A stretch of 44,756 nucleotides of DNA from Candidatus Methanoperedens sp. (GTDB lineage: Archaea; Halobacteriota; Methanosarcinia; Methanosarcinales; Methanoperedenaceae): assembly GCA_028717345.1 (NCBI GenBank), contig JAQUNZ010000012.1:1-44756 (forward strand). Reading direction: 5' to 3'. How positions within the stretch are numbered: position 1 is the first letter of the stretch; every line of letters begins with the position of its first letter. The translations under genes were made by a program, and so were the position numbers. Below, piece after piece: positions 8,434-16,114 of the stretch. The notes beneath the pieces are model-generated. The model was not told the origin of the DNA and made no database searches. It saw nothing but the letters and a program-made list of their open reading frames with translations.

Positions 8434-9474
8434 ATGCGTGAAATCAAGACTCTTGGCGACCTGAAAGAAAGATTGCAGGCAGGATTTGAAAATAACGAAG
8501 AATCCTTAGAGATATTCGGAAAAACATACTCAACCCAGCTTAAAGCATATCTTATAGAGAGTAATCTACCCTTAACAGACGTTGGTTGTCCTGAAGGGAA
8601 TTGGAGAAAACTTGACGATTCTGTCGGCTGGTATGGTAACATAGATGGAGACCTCTCAAATACATTATTCCTGGATTCGACAAGAGACCGTGTCTGGATA
8701 ATATACAGTCTCATGGATGCAACGGAATCAGACTTTTTTATGGGTAAATGGCTTGAGAGGAAAGGATTAGATAGATGCTGGTTATCCAGAAATCATCTCT
8801 TACACTGGGAAAAAAAGGAATCCTGGAGCCAGAGAGGTTTGGGTTTAAAGTTTTCTGATGGTCTTTCTCCTGATGAGGAAAATGCCGCTAATTTCAGTCT
8901 GAAAGCATACTATGGAGCAAACCGATTAATTAAAGGTCTGGACCGGGTTCTTAGCGAAGCAAGAGAGGAATTCGCCATCTACAGCGCAAGATGGCAGAAA
9001 AGAACCGAAGGTGAGGTTGTGCTATCTTCAGAGTGGTATAGCAATGGTAAAGCCACGATAAACAGGGCGCTGGATGTTGATGAGGCTTTGATCTCGGTTG
9101 CTGAGATGGCAAACCGCTATGCAGATTCCCTAAAAGAAGCCAACGAACTTCGTGAGAAGACCATGGGTGCTTTCGAACTGGATTTCAGCCAGGAGATCGA
9201 TCTTGATGCTTTTTCAAAGAAGGTGGCGACAGGAACGGGTGATATGAAGCTGTGGCTAGTTGAAACCGAATCCGAGGATGATTTCAAGAGATTCAGAGGC
9301 GTGGATTTGCATACGTGGGATCGCATTTTGATGGATGTTGGACCTGACTTTGCATATCTTACTGTTCCAGGCAAAGGATGCATCAATGCCGCGCCAAGAA
9401 TAGCGACCTTGCAGGGTGAAGATAATGCAGGAAAAACGTCCATTTACCATGACGGAGTGGAAGTATTTGCCTGA
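8434..9474 (+). CDS. uncharacterised protein, first gene of three-gene overlapping cassette
   Basis: I do not recognise this protein of about 346 residues. It is soluble, acidic and Trp-rich, with no signal peptide or membrane segment. Visible blocks are GNWRKLDDSVGWYGNIDGD, a central helical region (NRLIKGLDRVLSEAREEF and EMANRYADSLKEANELREK) and a C-terminal block around DLHTWDRILMDVGPDFAYLT. The frame is open from a GTG at 8413; ATG 8434 is preferred because GGTGA sits 8 nt upstream. It overlaps the next gene by about 50 nt, suggesting translational coupling. The context (between alaS and a tRNA gene, AT-rich) suggests accessory DNA. Confidence 0.72.
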   Translation: MREIKTLGDLKERLQAGFENNEESLEIFGKTYSTQLKAYLIESNLPLTDVGCPEGNWRKLDDSVGWYGNIDGDLSNTLFLDSTRDRVWIIYSLMDATESDFFMGKWLERKGLDRCWLSRNHLLHWEKKESWSQRGLGLKFSDGLSPDEENAANFSLKAYYGANRLIKGLDRVLSEAREEFAIYSARWQKRTEGEVVLSSEWYSNGKATINRALDVDEALISVAEMANRYADSLKEANELREKTMGAFELDFSQEIDLDAFSKKVATGTGDMKLWLVETESEDDFKRFRGVDLHTWDRILMDVGPDFAYLTVPGKGCINAAPRIATLQGEDNAGKTSIYHDGVEVFA

Positions 9475-10321
9475 AGCTGATTATCGAATTGCCCTATGGC
9501 GCAATACCATCCAACTGTTCCATGAAATCAAAAAGCCCAATTTCATAGGCCCTTTCAAAGCAGCAGGATTCAATTATGTGGTAGATCGACCACTTCTGAC
9601 AAAACAGGGTGAACAACGTCAACCTGATATAATAGCGAGTGGAGAAACTGGCTGGCTGGTGCTGGAAATAACCGCAAATCAAAAATCCAAGGAATCACAG
9701 CTTGATAAATACAAGACTATTGATCCACGTTATCTTGGTAATTATGGACTTTTTCCTCATGGAAGTTCCCCTGATATCATAAGCAGCCGATTTGATTTTG
9801 TGGATGACGGTTCCTTTTGTCAGATTTTCGTAAAGGATTTCTTTAACTTGAAAAATGAAGGACAAATAGAAAATCAACATCTAAAGACTGAACTAATCAA
9901 AGCGAAAGAAGCGAGATTAGATTTAAGAAAACTTCCAGAAATCCCGATCACTTTATTGCCAGAAATGAAAAACCAGCAGGAGATCCGTCGAGGTCTGATA
10001 GAAATAGTCATGCAACTGTTTGCGCCTAACTGTGTTGGAAAGACTCCTATTCAAATGGTAGATGAAGGATTGGAGAGACTAATTGACAAGATAGGAATTC
10101 CTGAAAAGCATGCTCTTATGGATAGAGTAAAGTACCAGATGAATATACTGATTGACAATCACCTTTCCGGTTACCTTGAATTCAAAGACAATACCTATAG
10201 GGCTACTGAAAAATTTAAACAGCATCACAAGACATTAGAATTTGTTGCATCGAGATTGAAAGAATGGGCTGGACCGAGCCCGCAAAAAACATTACAAGAT
10301 GAAAGATTCTATGAAAAATAA
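9425..10321 (+). CDS. possible PD-(D/E)XK-like protein, second cassette gene
   Basis: Uncharacterised protein of about 298 residues. Near residues 60-95 it has RQPDIIASGETGWLVLEIT, followed by QLDKYKTIDPRYL. This resembles the core of restriction-endonuclease-like folds: Pro-Asp, a strand, then Glu-x-basic, then Gln plus helix. Here the last core position is ExT rather than ExK, so catalysis is uncertain and the fold assignment is inference. A helical second half includes EGLERLIDKIGIPEKHALMD and YQMNILIDNHLSGYLEF, possibly winged-helix-like. Starts GTG 9416, ATG 9425 and ATG 9449 are all possible. It overlaps the upstream gene by about 50 nt and the downstream gene by 23 nt. Confidence 0.7.
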   Translation: MQEKRPFTMTEWKYLPEADYRIALWRNTIQLFHEIKKPNFIGPFKAAGFNYVVDRPLLTKQGEQRQPDIIASGETGWLVLEITANQKSKESQLDKYKTIDPRYLGNYGLFPHGSSPDIISSRFDFVDDGSFCQIFVKDFFNLKNEGQIENQHLKTELIKAKEARLDLRKLPEIPITLLPEMKNQQEIRRGLIEIVMQLFAPNCVGKTPIQMVDEGLERLIDKIGIPEKHALMDRVKYQMNILIDNHLSGYLEFKDNTYRATEKFKQHHKTLEFVASRLKEWAGPSPQKTLQDERFYEK

Positions 10322-10553
10322 TAATGAACCTGTAATTGACGGGTTTCACCGGCGACTTGCCGAATATAAGATGATGGATAAAACATTTCGAGATCGGTAT
10401 AAAATGGACTTTAATGAGTTCAAGAAAAAAAAGGTTGTAGAAAAATCCGGTCATTCATTTGATGTTGAAGAGGATTATTGTGATTGGGAACTCGCTCTTG
10501 ATGGGATTAAAACAATTACGGGTGAACTTAAGAAGATAGCAAAATATTCATGA
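10299..10553 (+). CDS. small antitoxin-like protein, third cassette gene
   Basis: An 84-residue soluble, highly charged protein with the layout MMDKTFRDRYKMDFNEF followed by EDYCDWELALDGI. From memory this resembles small archaeal proteins often found beside toxin-like genes, so an antitoxin or adaptor role is possible; that is unverified. It overlaps the preceding gene by 23 nt, which argues for one operon of three proteins. Its stop lies inside one arm of an inverted repeat (10550-10610), exactly where composition switches from AT-rich to GC-rich. Confidence 0.65.
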   Translation: MKDSMKNNNEPVIDGFHRRLAEYKMMDKTFRDRYKMDFNEFKKKKVVEKSGHSFDVEEDYCDWELALDGIKTITGELKKIAKYS

Positions 10554-11745
10554 TTACCTCTGGGCGCGGCGCCTGGCGCTTTATTTCAGCCTTGGCGCCG
10601 GGGTAATCATAATCTCACATTTGGTTTTCTCTTATTTTGGCTTCCTGCACACCGATGTGGACAGCGCCAGATACATGCTCAGCGCCCTGATTCAGAGCGA
10701 GGCTGCTATCGTGGCTCTTGTGGTGACGCTGAGCCTTGTGGCGGTGCAGCTTGCGGCGCAGTCGTATTCGGCGAGGGTGATCGAGGTGTTCAGGAGGGCG
10801 CCGGATTTGTGGATACTGATGGGGATTTACGGGATTGCGATTTTTTATGGGCTGGGTGTGCTGAAGCTGATTGAGAATCCGCTTGTGGGCAGGCTGTCGA
10901 ATCTTGAGGGGCATGTTTCGTTTGCTTATTATCTTGGTGTTTTTGCGTTTGTGGCGCTGGTGCCGTATATGTGGAATACTTTTGAGATGCTGAAACCTTC
11001 AACTGTAATTAATATTCTGGCAAATAAGATAACAAAGGAAAATATTAAAAAGACATTTGGTTTTAAAGGCTATAGTTACGTCGTTCATAAGACTATAGAA
11101 GAAAAATTTGAAAGGGATCCGCTTCAACCGATTATCGACATCGCACGCGGTTCATTGATGAAATATGATTATGAAACTGTAAAAATTGGATTGGCAGCAA
11201 TTAGCAAAAGGACAACGACTCTTTTCGAAAATGAGACTTCAAAGGATTCTTGGATGGGAAGAGAAGAAGATATAATATCTCTACATGTTTTTTCTCATTA
11301 TGAGGGGCTTGCAGAACTAGCAGCAAGCAAAAATAATGAAGATTCAACTCTGGCAGTAATATTTGTTCTTGAAAAAAATGGGATAACAGCGGCCAATAAA
11401 AAACTTAAAAATGCAACCACAAATGCAATTAGATCGCTTAAAAAAATTATAATATTTGCAGATGAACAAAAATTCAAAAAAGCTGAACTTAAAGCAAATG
11501 AATCTGTCCTAAAAATTTATGAAAAAGCAACTAAACAAGAACTCGAATTACCAAAAGATATATTGTTTCCGTTCAGAAAAAGTGGAAAAGGTATGGCTAA
11601 AGAAAATCACGAAGAACGCGAACAGCAAACCGTAGAATCACTTGAAAAATTAATAAAAATATCCGAAGTACAAGTTAAAACAACACAACAAGTAGTAGAA
11701 TATCTCGAGAAAATAGATAAAGCTCTCAGCAAGACCCAAAAGTAA
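10546..11745 (+). CDS. membrane protein with helical cytoplasmic tail (DUF2254-like), start unclear
   Basis: The N-terminal part has three or four hydrophobic segments (ALYFSLGAGVIIISHLVFS, AAIVALVVTLSLVAVQLAA, LWILMGIYGIAIFYGLGVL and SFAYYLGVFAFVALVPYMW), with the second resembling DUF2254 membrane proteins. From about base 10990 a long helical, Lys/Glu-rich tail follows. The first hydrophobic segment starts before the earliest usable codon (TTG 10621): the frame is open back to a TAG at 10537 without ATG, GTG or TTG. Either an ATT (10546) is used or the 5' end was lost when the AT-rich cassette joined. The gene is a compositional mosaic: GC-rich 10555-10990, AT-rich afterwards. Function unknown. 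Confidence 0.7.
   Translation: MHDYLWARRLALYFSLGAGVIIISHLVFSYFGFLHTDVDSARYMLSALIQSEAAIVALVVTLSLVAVQLAAQSYSARVIEVFRRAPDLWILMGIYGIAIFYGLGVLKLIENPLVGRLSNLEGHVSFAYYLGVFAFVALVPYMWNTFEMLKPSTVINILANKITKENIKKTFGFKGYSYVVHKTIEEKFERDPLQPIIDIARGSLMKYDYETVKIGLAAISKRTTTLFENETSKDSWMGREEDIISLHVFSHYEGLAELAASKNNEDSTLAVIFVLEKNGITAANKKLKNATTNAIRSLKKIIIFADEQKFKKAELKANESVLKIYEKATKQELELPKDILFPFRKSGKGMAKENHEEREQQTVESLEKLIKISEVQVKTTQQVVEYLEKIDKALSKTQK
10550..10610. repeat. inverted repeat at composition boundary
   Basis: ATGATTACC (10550-10558) pairs with GGTAATCAT (10602-10610), extendable by a U-G and a C-G pair. Inside, GGCGCC at 10568-10573 pairs with GGCGCC at 10594-10599. The structure covers the stop codon of the 84-residue gene and the first transmembrane codons of the next one. 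No T-tract follows, so it is not a typical terminator. Confidence 0.5.
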
Positions 11746-11751
11746 TCGATA

Positions 11752-11763
11752 CCTTTATCTAAA
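11752..11763 (+). promoter_or_regulatory. putative TATA box of tRNA-Ala
   Basis: The A/T-rich stretch CTTTATCTAAAT lies about 30-40 nt before the first base of the tRNA, where an archaeal box A is expected. Confidence 0.35.
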
Positions 11764-11790
11764 TTCGTGTACTATGCGAGTCATCCTGAT

Positions 11791-11862
11791 GGGCCGGTAG
11801 ATCAGGGGTAGATCGCTCCCTTGGCATGGGAGAGGCCTCGGGTTCAATTCCCGACCGGTCCA
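11791..11862 (+). tRNA. tRNA-Ala (anticodon GGC)
   Basis: The 72-nt sequence folds as a complete cloverleaf. The acceptor GGGCCGG pairs with CCGGTCC and gives the G3-U70 wobble that is the main identity element of tRNA-Ala. The D stem is GATC/GATC, the anticodon stem CTCCC/GGGAG with loop TTGGCAT (GGC at 34-36), the T stem TCGGG/CCCGA with loop TTCAATT, and the discriminator is A. CCA is not encoded. No intron. Confidence 0.97.
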
Positions 11863-11880
11863 TGAATAACAACAGCGACA

Positions 11881-11906
11881 ACTTTAATTTTATTTTTATT
11901 TTTTTA
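11881..11906 (+). terminator. T-rich terminator after tRNA-Ala
   Basis: Several runs of T broken by single A residues begin about 20 nt after the tRNA, the usual form of an archaeal intrinsic terminator. The same A/T stretch may hold promoter elements for dacZ. Confidence 0.4.
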
Positions 11907-11973
11907 ACGTTTAACCTTATATCATGTGACAGCATAAGCTGAAGTCCAAGGTTGAATAGCGAAGTGATTGAGA

Positions 11974-12738
11974 ATGTGGAGAAATCTCCTATCTGATGAA
12001 GGACGGAACATTGCAAAAAAAGCAGAAAGAGCGCATGAATCAGGCGATTTTAAGCTTGCAAGAGAGCTGTACCTTAAATCAATCGCAAAATTCAGGCAGG
12101 CATCTGATATTTCCGAAGATTTCAATGAAGTCAACATCCTTCGAAGCCTTATCAGTTATTATAACGAGCGCGTCCATTCGATCGAACAGGAACCAACCAT
12201 CGATCCTACCCCGGATGCGCGGGCTATCGCGCCAGCGAAGAAAGAAACTGCAAGTGTTGATCTATCAGAACTGCTAAGAGGAAGCGGGGTTCAACAGTTA
12301 GTATTTGAAGCAGTTCTTGAAATAGCCATGGAAATAAGCATTGAAGGGCGGGAAGGACATGCCATCGGAACTGCGTTCATAATAGGTGATTCAGCCAATG
12401 TCATGGCACGGTCAAGACAGCTTGTTCTGAACCCTTTCGATGGGCACAACAGGGAAAAAATGAAACTGACAGACCCTGAGATAAAGGATAACATAAAAGA
12501 ATTCGCGCAGCTTGATGGAGTTTTCGTAATCTCCGAGGACGGCGCTGTGGAAGCTGCTGGGCGTTATATCACAATAGATACCGGCAAGGTCAGATTACCC
12601 GGAGGGCTGGGAACAAGACATTCATCTGTCGCCGCCATAACTTCAGTAACAAACGCACTTGGTGTCGTGGTCTCCCAGAGCGGCGGTGTTATCAGGATTT
12701 TCAAGAATGGGAAGATAGCATTAAAAATAAAGCCCTGA
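11974..12738 (+). CDS. dacZ: diadenylate cyclase (archaeal DacZ type)
   Basis: Makes c-di-AMP from two ATP. The C-terminal DAC domain, about residues 100-250, carries both catalytic blocks: DGA (ISEDGAVEAAGRYI, near residue 191) and the RH block (GGLGTRHSSVAAIT, near residue 215, with Ser where bacterial enzymes have a second Arg). The N-terminal 75 residues are helical and MIT/TPR-like (ERAHESGDFKLARELYLKSI), and a flexible Pro/Ala linker follows. The frame is also open to a TTG at 11968. A DUF1015 gene follows after 66 nt on the same strand and is probably cotranscribed. In archaea c-di-AMP is linked to osmotic and K+ homeostasis. Confidence 0.9.
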   Translation: MWRNLLSDEGRNIAKKAERAHESGDFKLARELYLKSIAKFRQASDISEDFNEVNILRSLISYYNERVHSIEQEPTIDPTPDARAIAPAKKETASVDLSELLRGSGVQQLVFEAVLEIAMEISIEGREGHAIGTAFIIGDSANVMARSRQLVLNPFDGHNREKMKLTDPEIKDNIKEFAQLDGVFVISEDGAVEAAGRYITIDTGKVRLPGGLGTRHSSVAAITSVTNALGVVVSQSGGVIRIFKNGKIALKIKP

Positions 12739-12804
12739 ACTTCCTTATTCGAAACATTCATGTCATATATCGACCTTTGGATATCAAAATTCCAGGTATC
12801 ATAA

Positions 12805-14103
12805 ATGGTTGAAATAGCGCCCTTCAAAGCCACCATAATAAATCCGGAACTTGAGATAGAAAAGCTCGTCTGTCCGGTATATGATACCATAGATGCCGCT
12901 GCTTACCAGAGATTTGCACAGGAAAAGAACAACATCATCCACGTAACCTCACGAAGAAAGGGCATGGACAGGGATGAATTCATCGACCATGCAAAAAATA
13001 ACCTTGACAGGCTGGTTAGAACCGGGATACTTGTGGAAAGAGAAAACCCTGCTATTTACATCTACGGGATAATGTACACGCTATCCCCCGAGATCCTTGC
13101 CCAGCTTCCTGAAAAAGCAAGGAGAAAACAGTATTTCGCTTTCGGGCTTGTATGCCTTGTAAAAGCGGAAGAACTTGGGAAAGGGAATATAATGGGGCAT
13201 GAGAACATCTTTGAGATAAATACCAGAGAGCGGTACAGGTTGATGAAAGCTGCAATGATGAACTTCTCACCCATTGCAGTAGAGTACAGCATGCCTGACC
13301 ATGCTCTTAATAATCTCTTTGAGGAATACCTGGGATTTAAGCGCCCGCATTTTGTGCCTGGATCTGAAAAACCGCCTCTTGTGGATGTTTCATTAAATGG
13401 CAGCAGGCATCTTCTCTGGGAAGTTACTGACAAAAATCTCATTGATAAGATAATGAAGATAGTTTCGGGGTTGAATATCCTTATTCTTGACGGGCATCAT
13501 AGATATACAGCCTCCAATATGATGCGTGAAAAAGACGGCATTGAATATACTATGATGATGCTTATGGAAGGGGGCGACCGGGCGCTGCAGCTTCTTCCAT
13601 GGCACAGGGCTGTGCGGAATTTTAGCGCAGAATTTCTTTCGAAAAAGATAAATGAGAAGTTCTCGATCGATTGGGAAGGCAAAGCAGGAGAAGAATTCTA
13701 TTCAAATTTGCGGGAACGCAGCAGTGAATTCGATGTAAAACTTGGAATGTATGATGGTAGAAAATATCAAATCATCAGAGCTTATGAAAAAGAAGTTAAA
13801 GAGCTTTCAGAAAAACGGGGCGAGATCGTAGGGCTTGATCTTATTGTTCTTCATGACTGGCTCATAAATCCAGTGATAAGGGGAAAAACTGAAGAGGACG
13901 TATCGTTCAATGCCAGTCCGGCAGAGGCTGTGTCAAGGGTAGATAGCGGGGAATTCGATGTGGCTTTTCTCTTGAATCCTTTTTCTATAAAAGATGTTGA
14001 GAAAAAAGCTTTCGTGGAGAGAAAGAATTTTCCCCAGAAGTCAACCTTATTTCTTCCAAAGGTGGCAGAGGGCATTGTGATGAGAAAAATAGAAAGGGCA
14101 TAA
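12805..14103 (+). CDS. DUF1015 family protein
   Basis: A 432-residue soluble protein with the DUF1015 landmarks: N-terminal IAPFKATIINPE, then VCPVYDTID, and the central ILDGHHRYTASNMM, a ParB-like DGHHR motif that in related families binds nucleotide. The C-terminal part includes DLIVLHDWLINPVI and FDVAFLLNPF, usual for this family. The biochemical role is not established for most members; kinase-like chemistry is a family-level inference. It lies downstream of dacZ in the same direction and is convergent with mscL. Confidence 0.88.
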   Translation: MVEIAPFKATIINPELEIEKLVCPVYDTIDAAAYQRFAQEKNNIIHVTSRRKGMDRDEFIDHAKNNLDRLVRTGILVERENPAIYIYGIMYTLSPEILAQLPEKARRKQYFAFGLVCLVKAEELGKGNIMGHENIFEINTRERYRLMKAAMMNFSPIAVEYSMPDHALNNLFEEYLGFKRPHFVPGSEKPPLVDVSLNGSRHLLWEVTDKNLIDKIMKIVSGLNILILDGHHRYTASNMMREKDGIEYTMMMLMEGGDRALQLLPWHRAVRNFSAEFLSKKINEKFSIDWEGKAGEEFYSNLRERSSEFDVKLGMYDGRKYQIIRAYEKEVKELSEKRGEIVGLDLIVLHDWLINPVIRGKTEEDVSFNASPAEAVSRVDSGEFDVAFLLNPFSIKDVEKKAFVERKNFPQKSTLFLPKVAEGIVMRKIERA

Positions 14104-14151
14104 AAGCTGTTTTAAATAAAATGGGGTATTTTGATAACCCCGATCACAGAA

Positions 14152-14460
14152 TTATTTTTTATCTTTTACAATCGTCTTCACTATCATAAATATTACAAAA
14201 GCAATGATAATAAAGTCAATGAGCGCCCCGACAAAGTCACCTACCATGAATTTGATATTTGCAATAACCAGAGTCGCAGCCCTCCAATCACCGCCAGGTA
14301 TAAGTGCTCCGACAATAGGCATTATCAAGTCTGCCACAAGGGCGGATACAAGTTTCGTGACTGCTGCACCCATGACAAATGCTATAGCCAGCCCAATCAC
14401 ACCATACTTGTTCAAAAAATCCATGAACTGCTGCATAAAAGATTTCTTTTCTTCTGCCAT
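14152..14460 (-). CDS. mscL: large-conductance mechanosensitive channel
   Basis: A 102-residue channel subunit that opens under membrane tension to release solutes during hypo-osmotic shock. It has the diagnostic first helix and pore segment (YGVIGLAIAFVMGAAVTKLV, then DLIMPIVG) and a second membrane helix (DFIIIAFVIFMIVK). It is shorter than bacterial MscL because the C-terminal helical bundle is minimal. GGAGGT precedes the ATG, and a TATA-like sequence lies at the end of the upstream methyltransferase gene. The neighbouring dacZ fits an osmotic-stress theme. Confidence 0.95.
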   Translation of the reverse strand: MAEEKKSFMQQFMDFLNKYGVIGLAIAFVMGAAVTKLVSALVADLIMPIVGALIPGGDWRAATLVIANIKFMVGDFVGALIDFIIIAFVIFMIVKTIVKDKK

Positions 14461-14497
14461 TGAACTACCTCCAACAACAAATTATAAGGATTAATAT

Positions 14498-15160
14498 TTA
14501 TAGTTTACTTATAACATGAATATTCTGGATTTTTTTTAGAATAATAAAATTCTTATTGTCCCTGAATGTGATCTCAAATCCAAATTCTTTCGCTAACCAA
14601 TCAAACGTACTGCCTCCAAAAAAACATATGTGTGTTGGGTCGCTTGCATACCACCAGTTCTCAAAATCGCTGACAGTATCGTGCAGCGATGTCATTATCG
14701 CAAGGTAGCCCCCATGTTTGATCAGTTTGCATATCTTTTGCAGCTCTCCCCCGATATCCCTTAAGTGCTCGAAAACCTCAGTAGATATCACAAGGTCATA
14801 AGAACCTTCAGGGAAAACAGGGATGAAATAGGGATCGTATATATCGCAGGAAAAACCCACCCTCATCAATAGTTCAGCAAGAACAGGCGATGGTCCGCAT
14901 CCATAGTCCAGCACCGACCTGACCTCAGGGCAGTACTGATGCACAATGGCGATCTTTTCAAGGAACATACCCACATATCCCTCATTGGAAAGTGTGTTCC
15001 TGTGCATTTTATAGCGCGAAACTTCCTGGTCAGGCGATAGATGATGGCTTTCAGGAACAAATATCAGGTCGCATTGAGAGCAATGCAGGAATATGCGCTT
15101 TGCCGGTTTTACAAAATCAAGAGGAAATGCAGCGGCACTGCCGCAGAGAATGCATTTCAA
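14498..15160 (-). CDS. zinc-ribbon class I SAM-dependent methyltransferase
   Basis: A 220-residue protein. It starts with a four-cysteine zinc ribbon (CILCGSA ... CSQCDLIF) and continues into a Rossmann methyltransferase: motif I VLDYGCGPSPVLAELL, an acidic strand end IYDPYF, and YDLVISTEVFEHL, with the later LIKHGGYLAIMTSLH. The substrate is unknown; similar proteins modify sugars, lipids or small molecules. It is the penultimate gene of the minus-strand cluster running from priS to mscL and lies 6 nt after the PAC2 gene. Confidence 0.8.
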   Translation of the reverse strand: MKCILCGSAAAFPLDFVKPAKRIFLHCSQCDLIFVPESHHLSPDQEVSRYKMHRNTLSNEGYVGMFLEKIAIVHQYCPEVRSVLDYGCGPSPVLAELLMRVGFSCDIYDPYFIPVFPEGSYDLVISTEVFEHLRDIGGELQKICKLIKHGGYLAIMTSLHDTVSDFENWWYASDPTHICFFGGSTFDWLAKEFGFEITFRDNKNFIILKKIQNIHVISKL

Positions 15161-15166
15161 AGGGTT

Positions 15167-15928
15167 TCACCCTATATACCTCAGATCCTCATCTGATGAT
15201 ACAGGTGTCTTTCCCTCTTCCATTTCCCGAAGTTTTGCCACGATCTTTTCCATCTCAGCAGCCCGCTCTTCAAGCGCCGCCATATCCACATCTATCTCTA
15301 GGATCTTGCACAGCACTTTCAAAACAGCCTGGGCGCTTTTTGGATCGACAAGATAACCTGAAGTCACGCCCATCAGACATGCTGCTTCTATTCCCCGGAG
15401 CGCTCCAAGACCAAGCATCAATCCTGATGCCCCAACAATGCCGCCGCCAGGTTCGTTCGCCCTGAATTCCACACCGAATTCCTTGAGTTCCCGAACAAGC
15501 TCTATGTTATTTGCAGCACCAAGAACTGTGTCTGTCTCAACAAGCTGCCCCACGCCATACCCACCCAGCGCGTATAATCTCTTAACCTTGAATTCCTCAA
15601 CTATATCCAGGAACACGCCGCACAGCTCATAATGACCCTCGTTCGAGGTGCTCTGGTGGTCTCCGACCAATATTAACAGGTCGTGTTTGCCTTTTGTTTT
15701 ATAGGCATACAGTTCATTACTCACGAGCCTGACCGTGCCATCGTCCTCAACTATGACCTGGGGTGGAAAATGGGGTGAGAATATCTCCATTATTTTTTTT
15801 GCGCCTAGCTCCGCGACCATATGCTCTGCAACAAGCTTTCCGACATGCCCGACCCCTGGCAGCCCTTCAATAAGTATCGGGTCTTTGAGTCTGGGTTTTT
15901 TAGACCTTATAATGGTTGTTTTTATCAT
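15167..15928 (-). CDS. PAC2 / proteasome assembly chaperone family protein
   Basis: A protein of about 253 residues with the PAC2 family opening ILIEGLPGVGHVGKLVAEHM and later LYALGGYGV and GIEAACLMGVTSGYLVDPKS. Archaeal members are predicted ATP-grasp-associated or proteasome-assembly-like proteins, and no activity is proven for most. The C-terminus is a helical Glu/Lys-rich tail. A GTG at 15931 directly follows the nop10 stop, but the ATG at 15928 is the simpler start. The position next to nop10 and aIF2-alpha is a commonly conserved archaeal arrangement. Confidence 0.87.
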   Translation of the reverse strand: MIKTTIIRSKKPRLKDPILIEGLPGVGHVGKLVAEHMVAELGAKKIMEIFSPHFPPQVIVEDDGTVRLVSNELYAYKTKGKHDLLILVGDHQSTSNEGHYELCGVFLDIVEEFKVKRLYALGGYGVGQLVETDTVLGAANNIELVRELKEFGVEFRANEPGGGIVGASGLMLGLGALRGIEAACLMGVTSGYLVDPKSAQAVLKVLCKILEIDVDMAALEERAAEMEKIVAKLREMEEGKTPVSSDEDLRYIG

Positions 15929-15931
15929 CAC

Positions 15932-16084
15932 TTACCTCTGTTTGGCAATTCTTCTGTATTTCCCGTATCTATCCTCAAGAGAGAAACGTGCAGGCTGTGA
16001 ATATTTTGTGGTTCTACCGCACAAAGGACATATCTCTTTCAGAGTATATCTCCCGCAAGAACATCTTCTTATTTTGGATACCAT
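15932..16084 (-). CDS. nop10: ribosome biogenesis protein Nop10
   Basis: A 50-residue component of archaeal H/ACA ribonucleoproteins, which guide pseudouridylation together with Cbf5, Gar1 and L7Ae. The translation has the family zinc ribbon (CSCGRYTL ... CPLCGRTT) followed by the conserved SQPARFSLEDRYGKYRR. The length is typical. It sits between aIF2-alpha and the PAC2 gene, and its TAA abuts the PAC2 start. Confidence 0.95.
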   Translation of the reverse strand: MVSKIRRCSCGRYTLKEICPLCGRTTKYSQPARFSLEDRYGKYRRIAKQR

Positions 16085-16114
16085 AACATCCCAAGTATTC
16101 CAATTTTATTCTGA

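Noticed and set aside
10621-11745. Mechanosensitive or potassium channel assignment for the mosaic membrane protein
   Set aside because: No pore signature; only general hydrophobic segments and DUF2254-like resemblance.
14110-14150. Possible terminator hairpin GGGGT/ACCCC between DUF1015 and mscL
   Set aside because: Only a 5-bp stem without a clear T-tract in either direction; too weak to call.
14131-14494. Forward frames over mscL
   Set aside because: They are antisense to a complete, well-recognised MscL protein.
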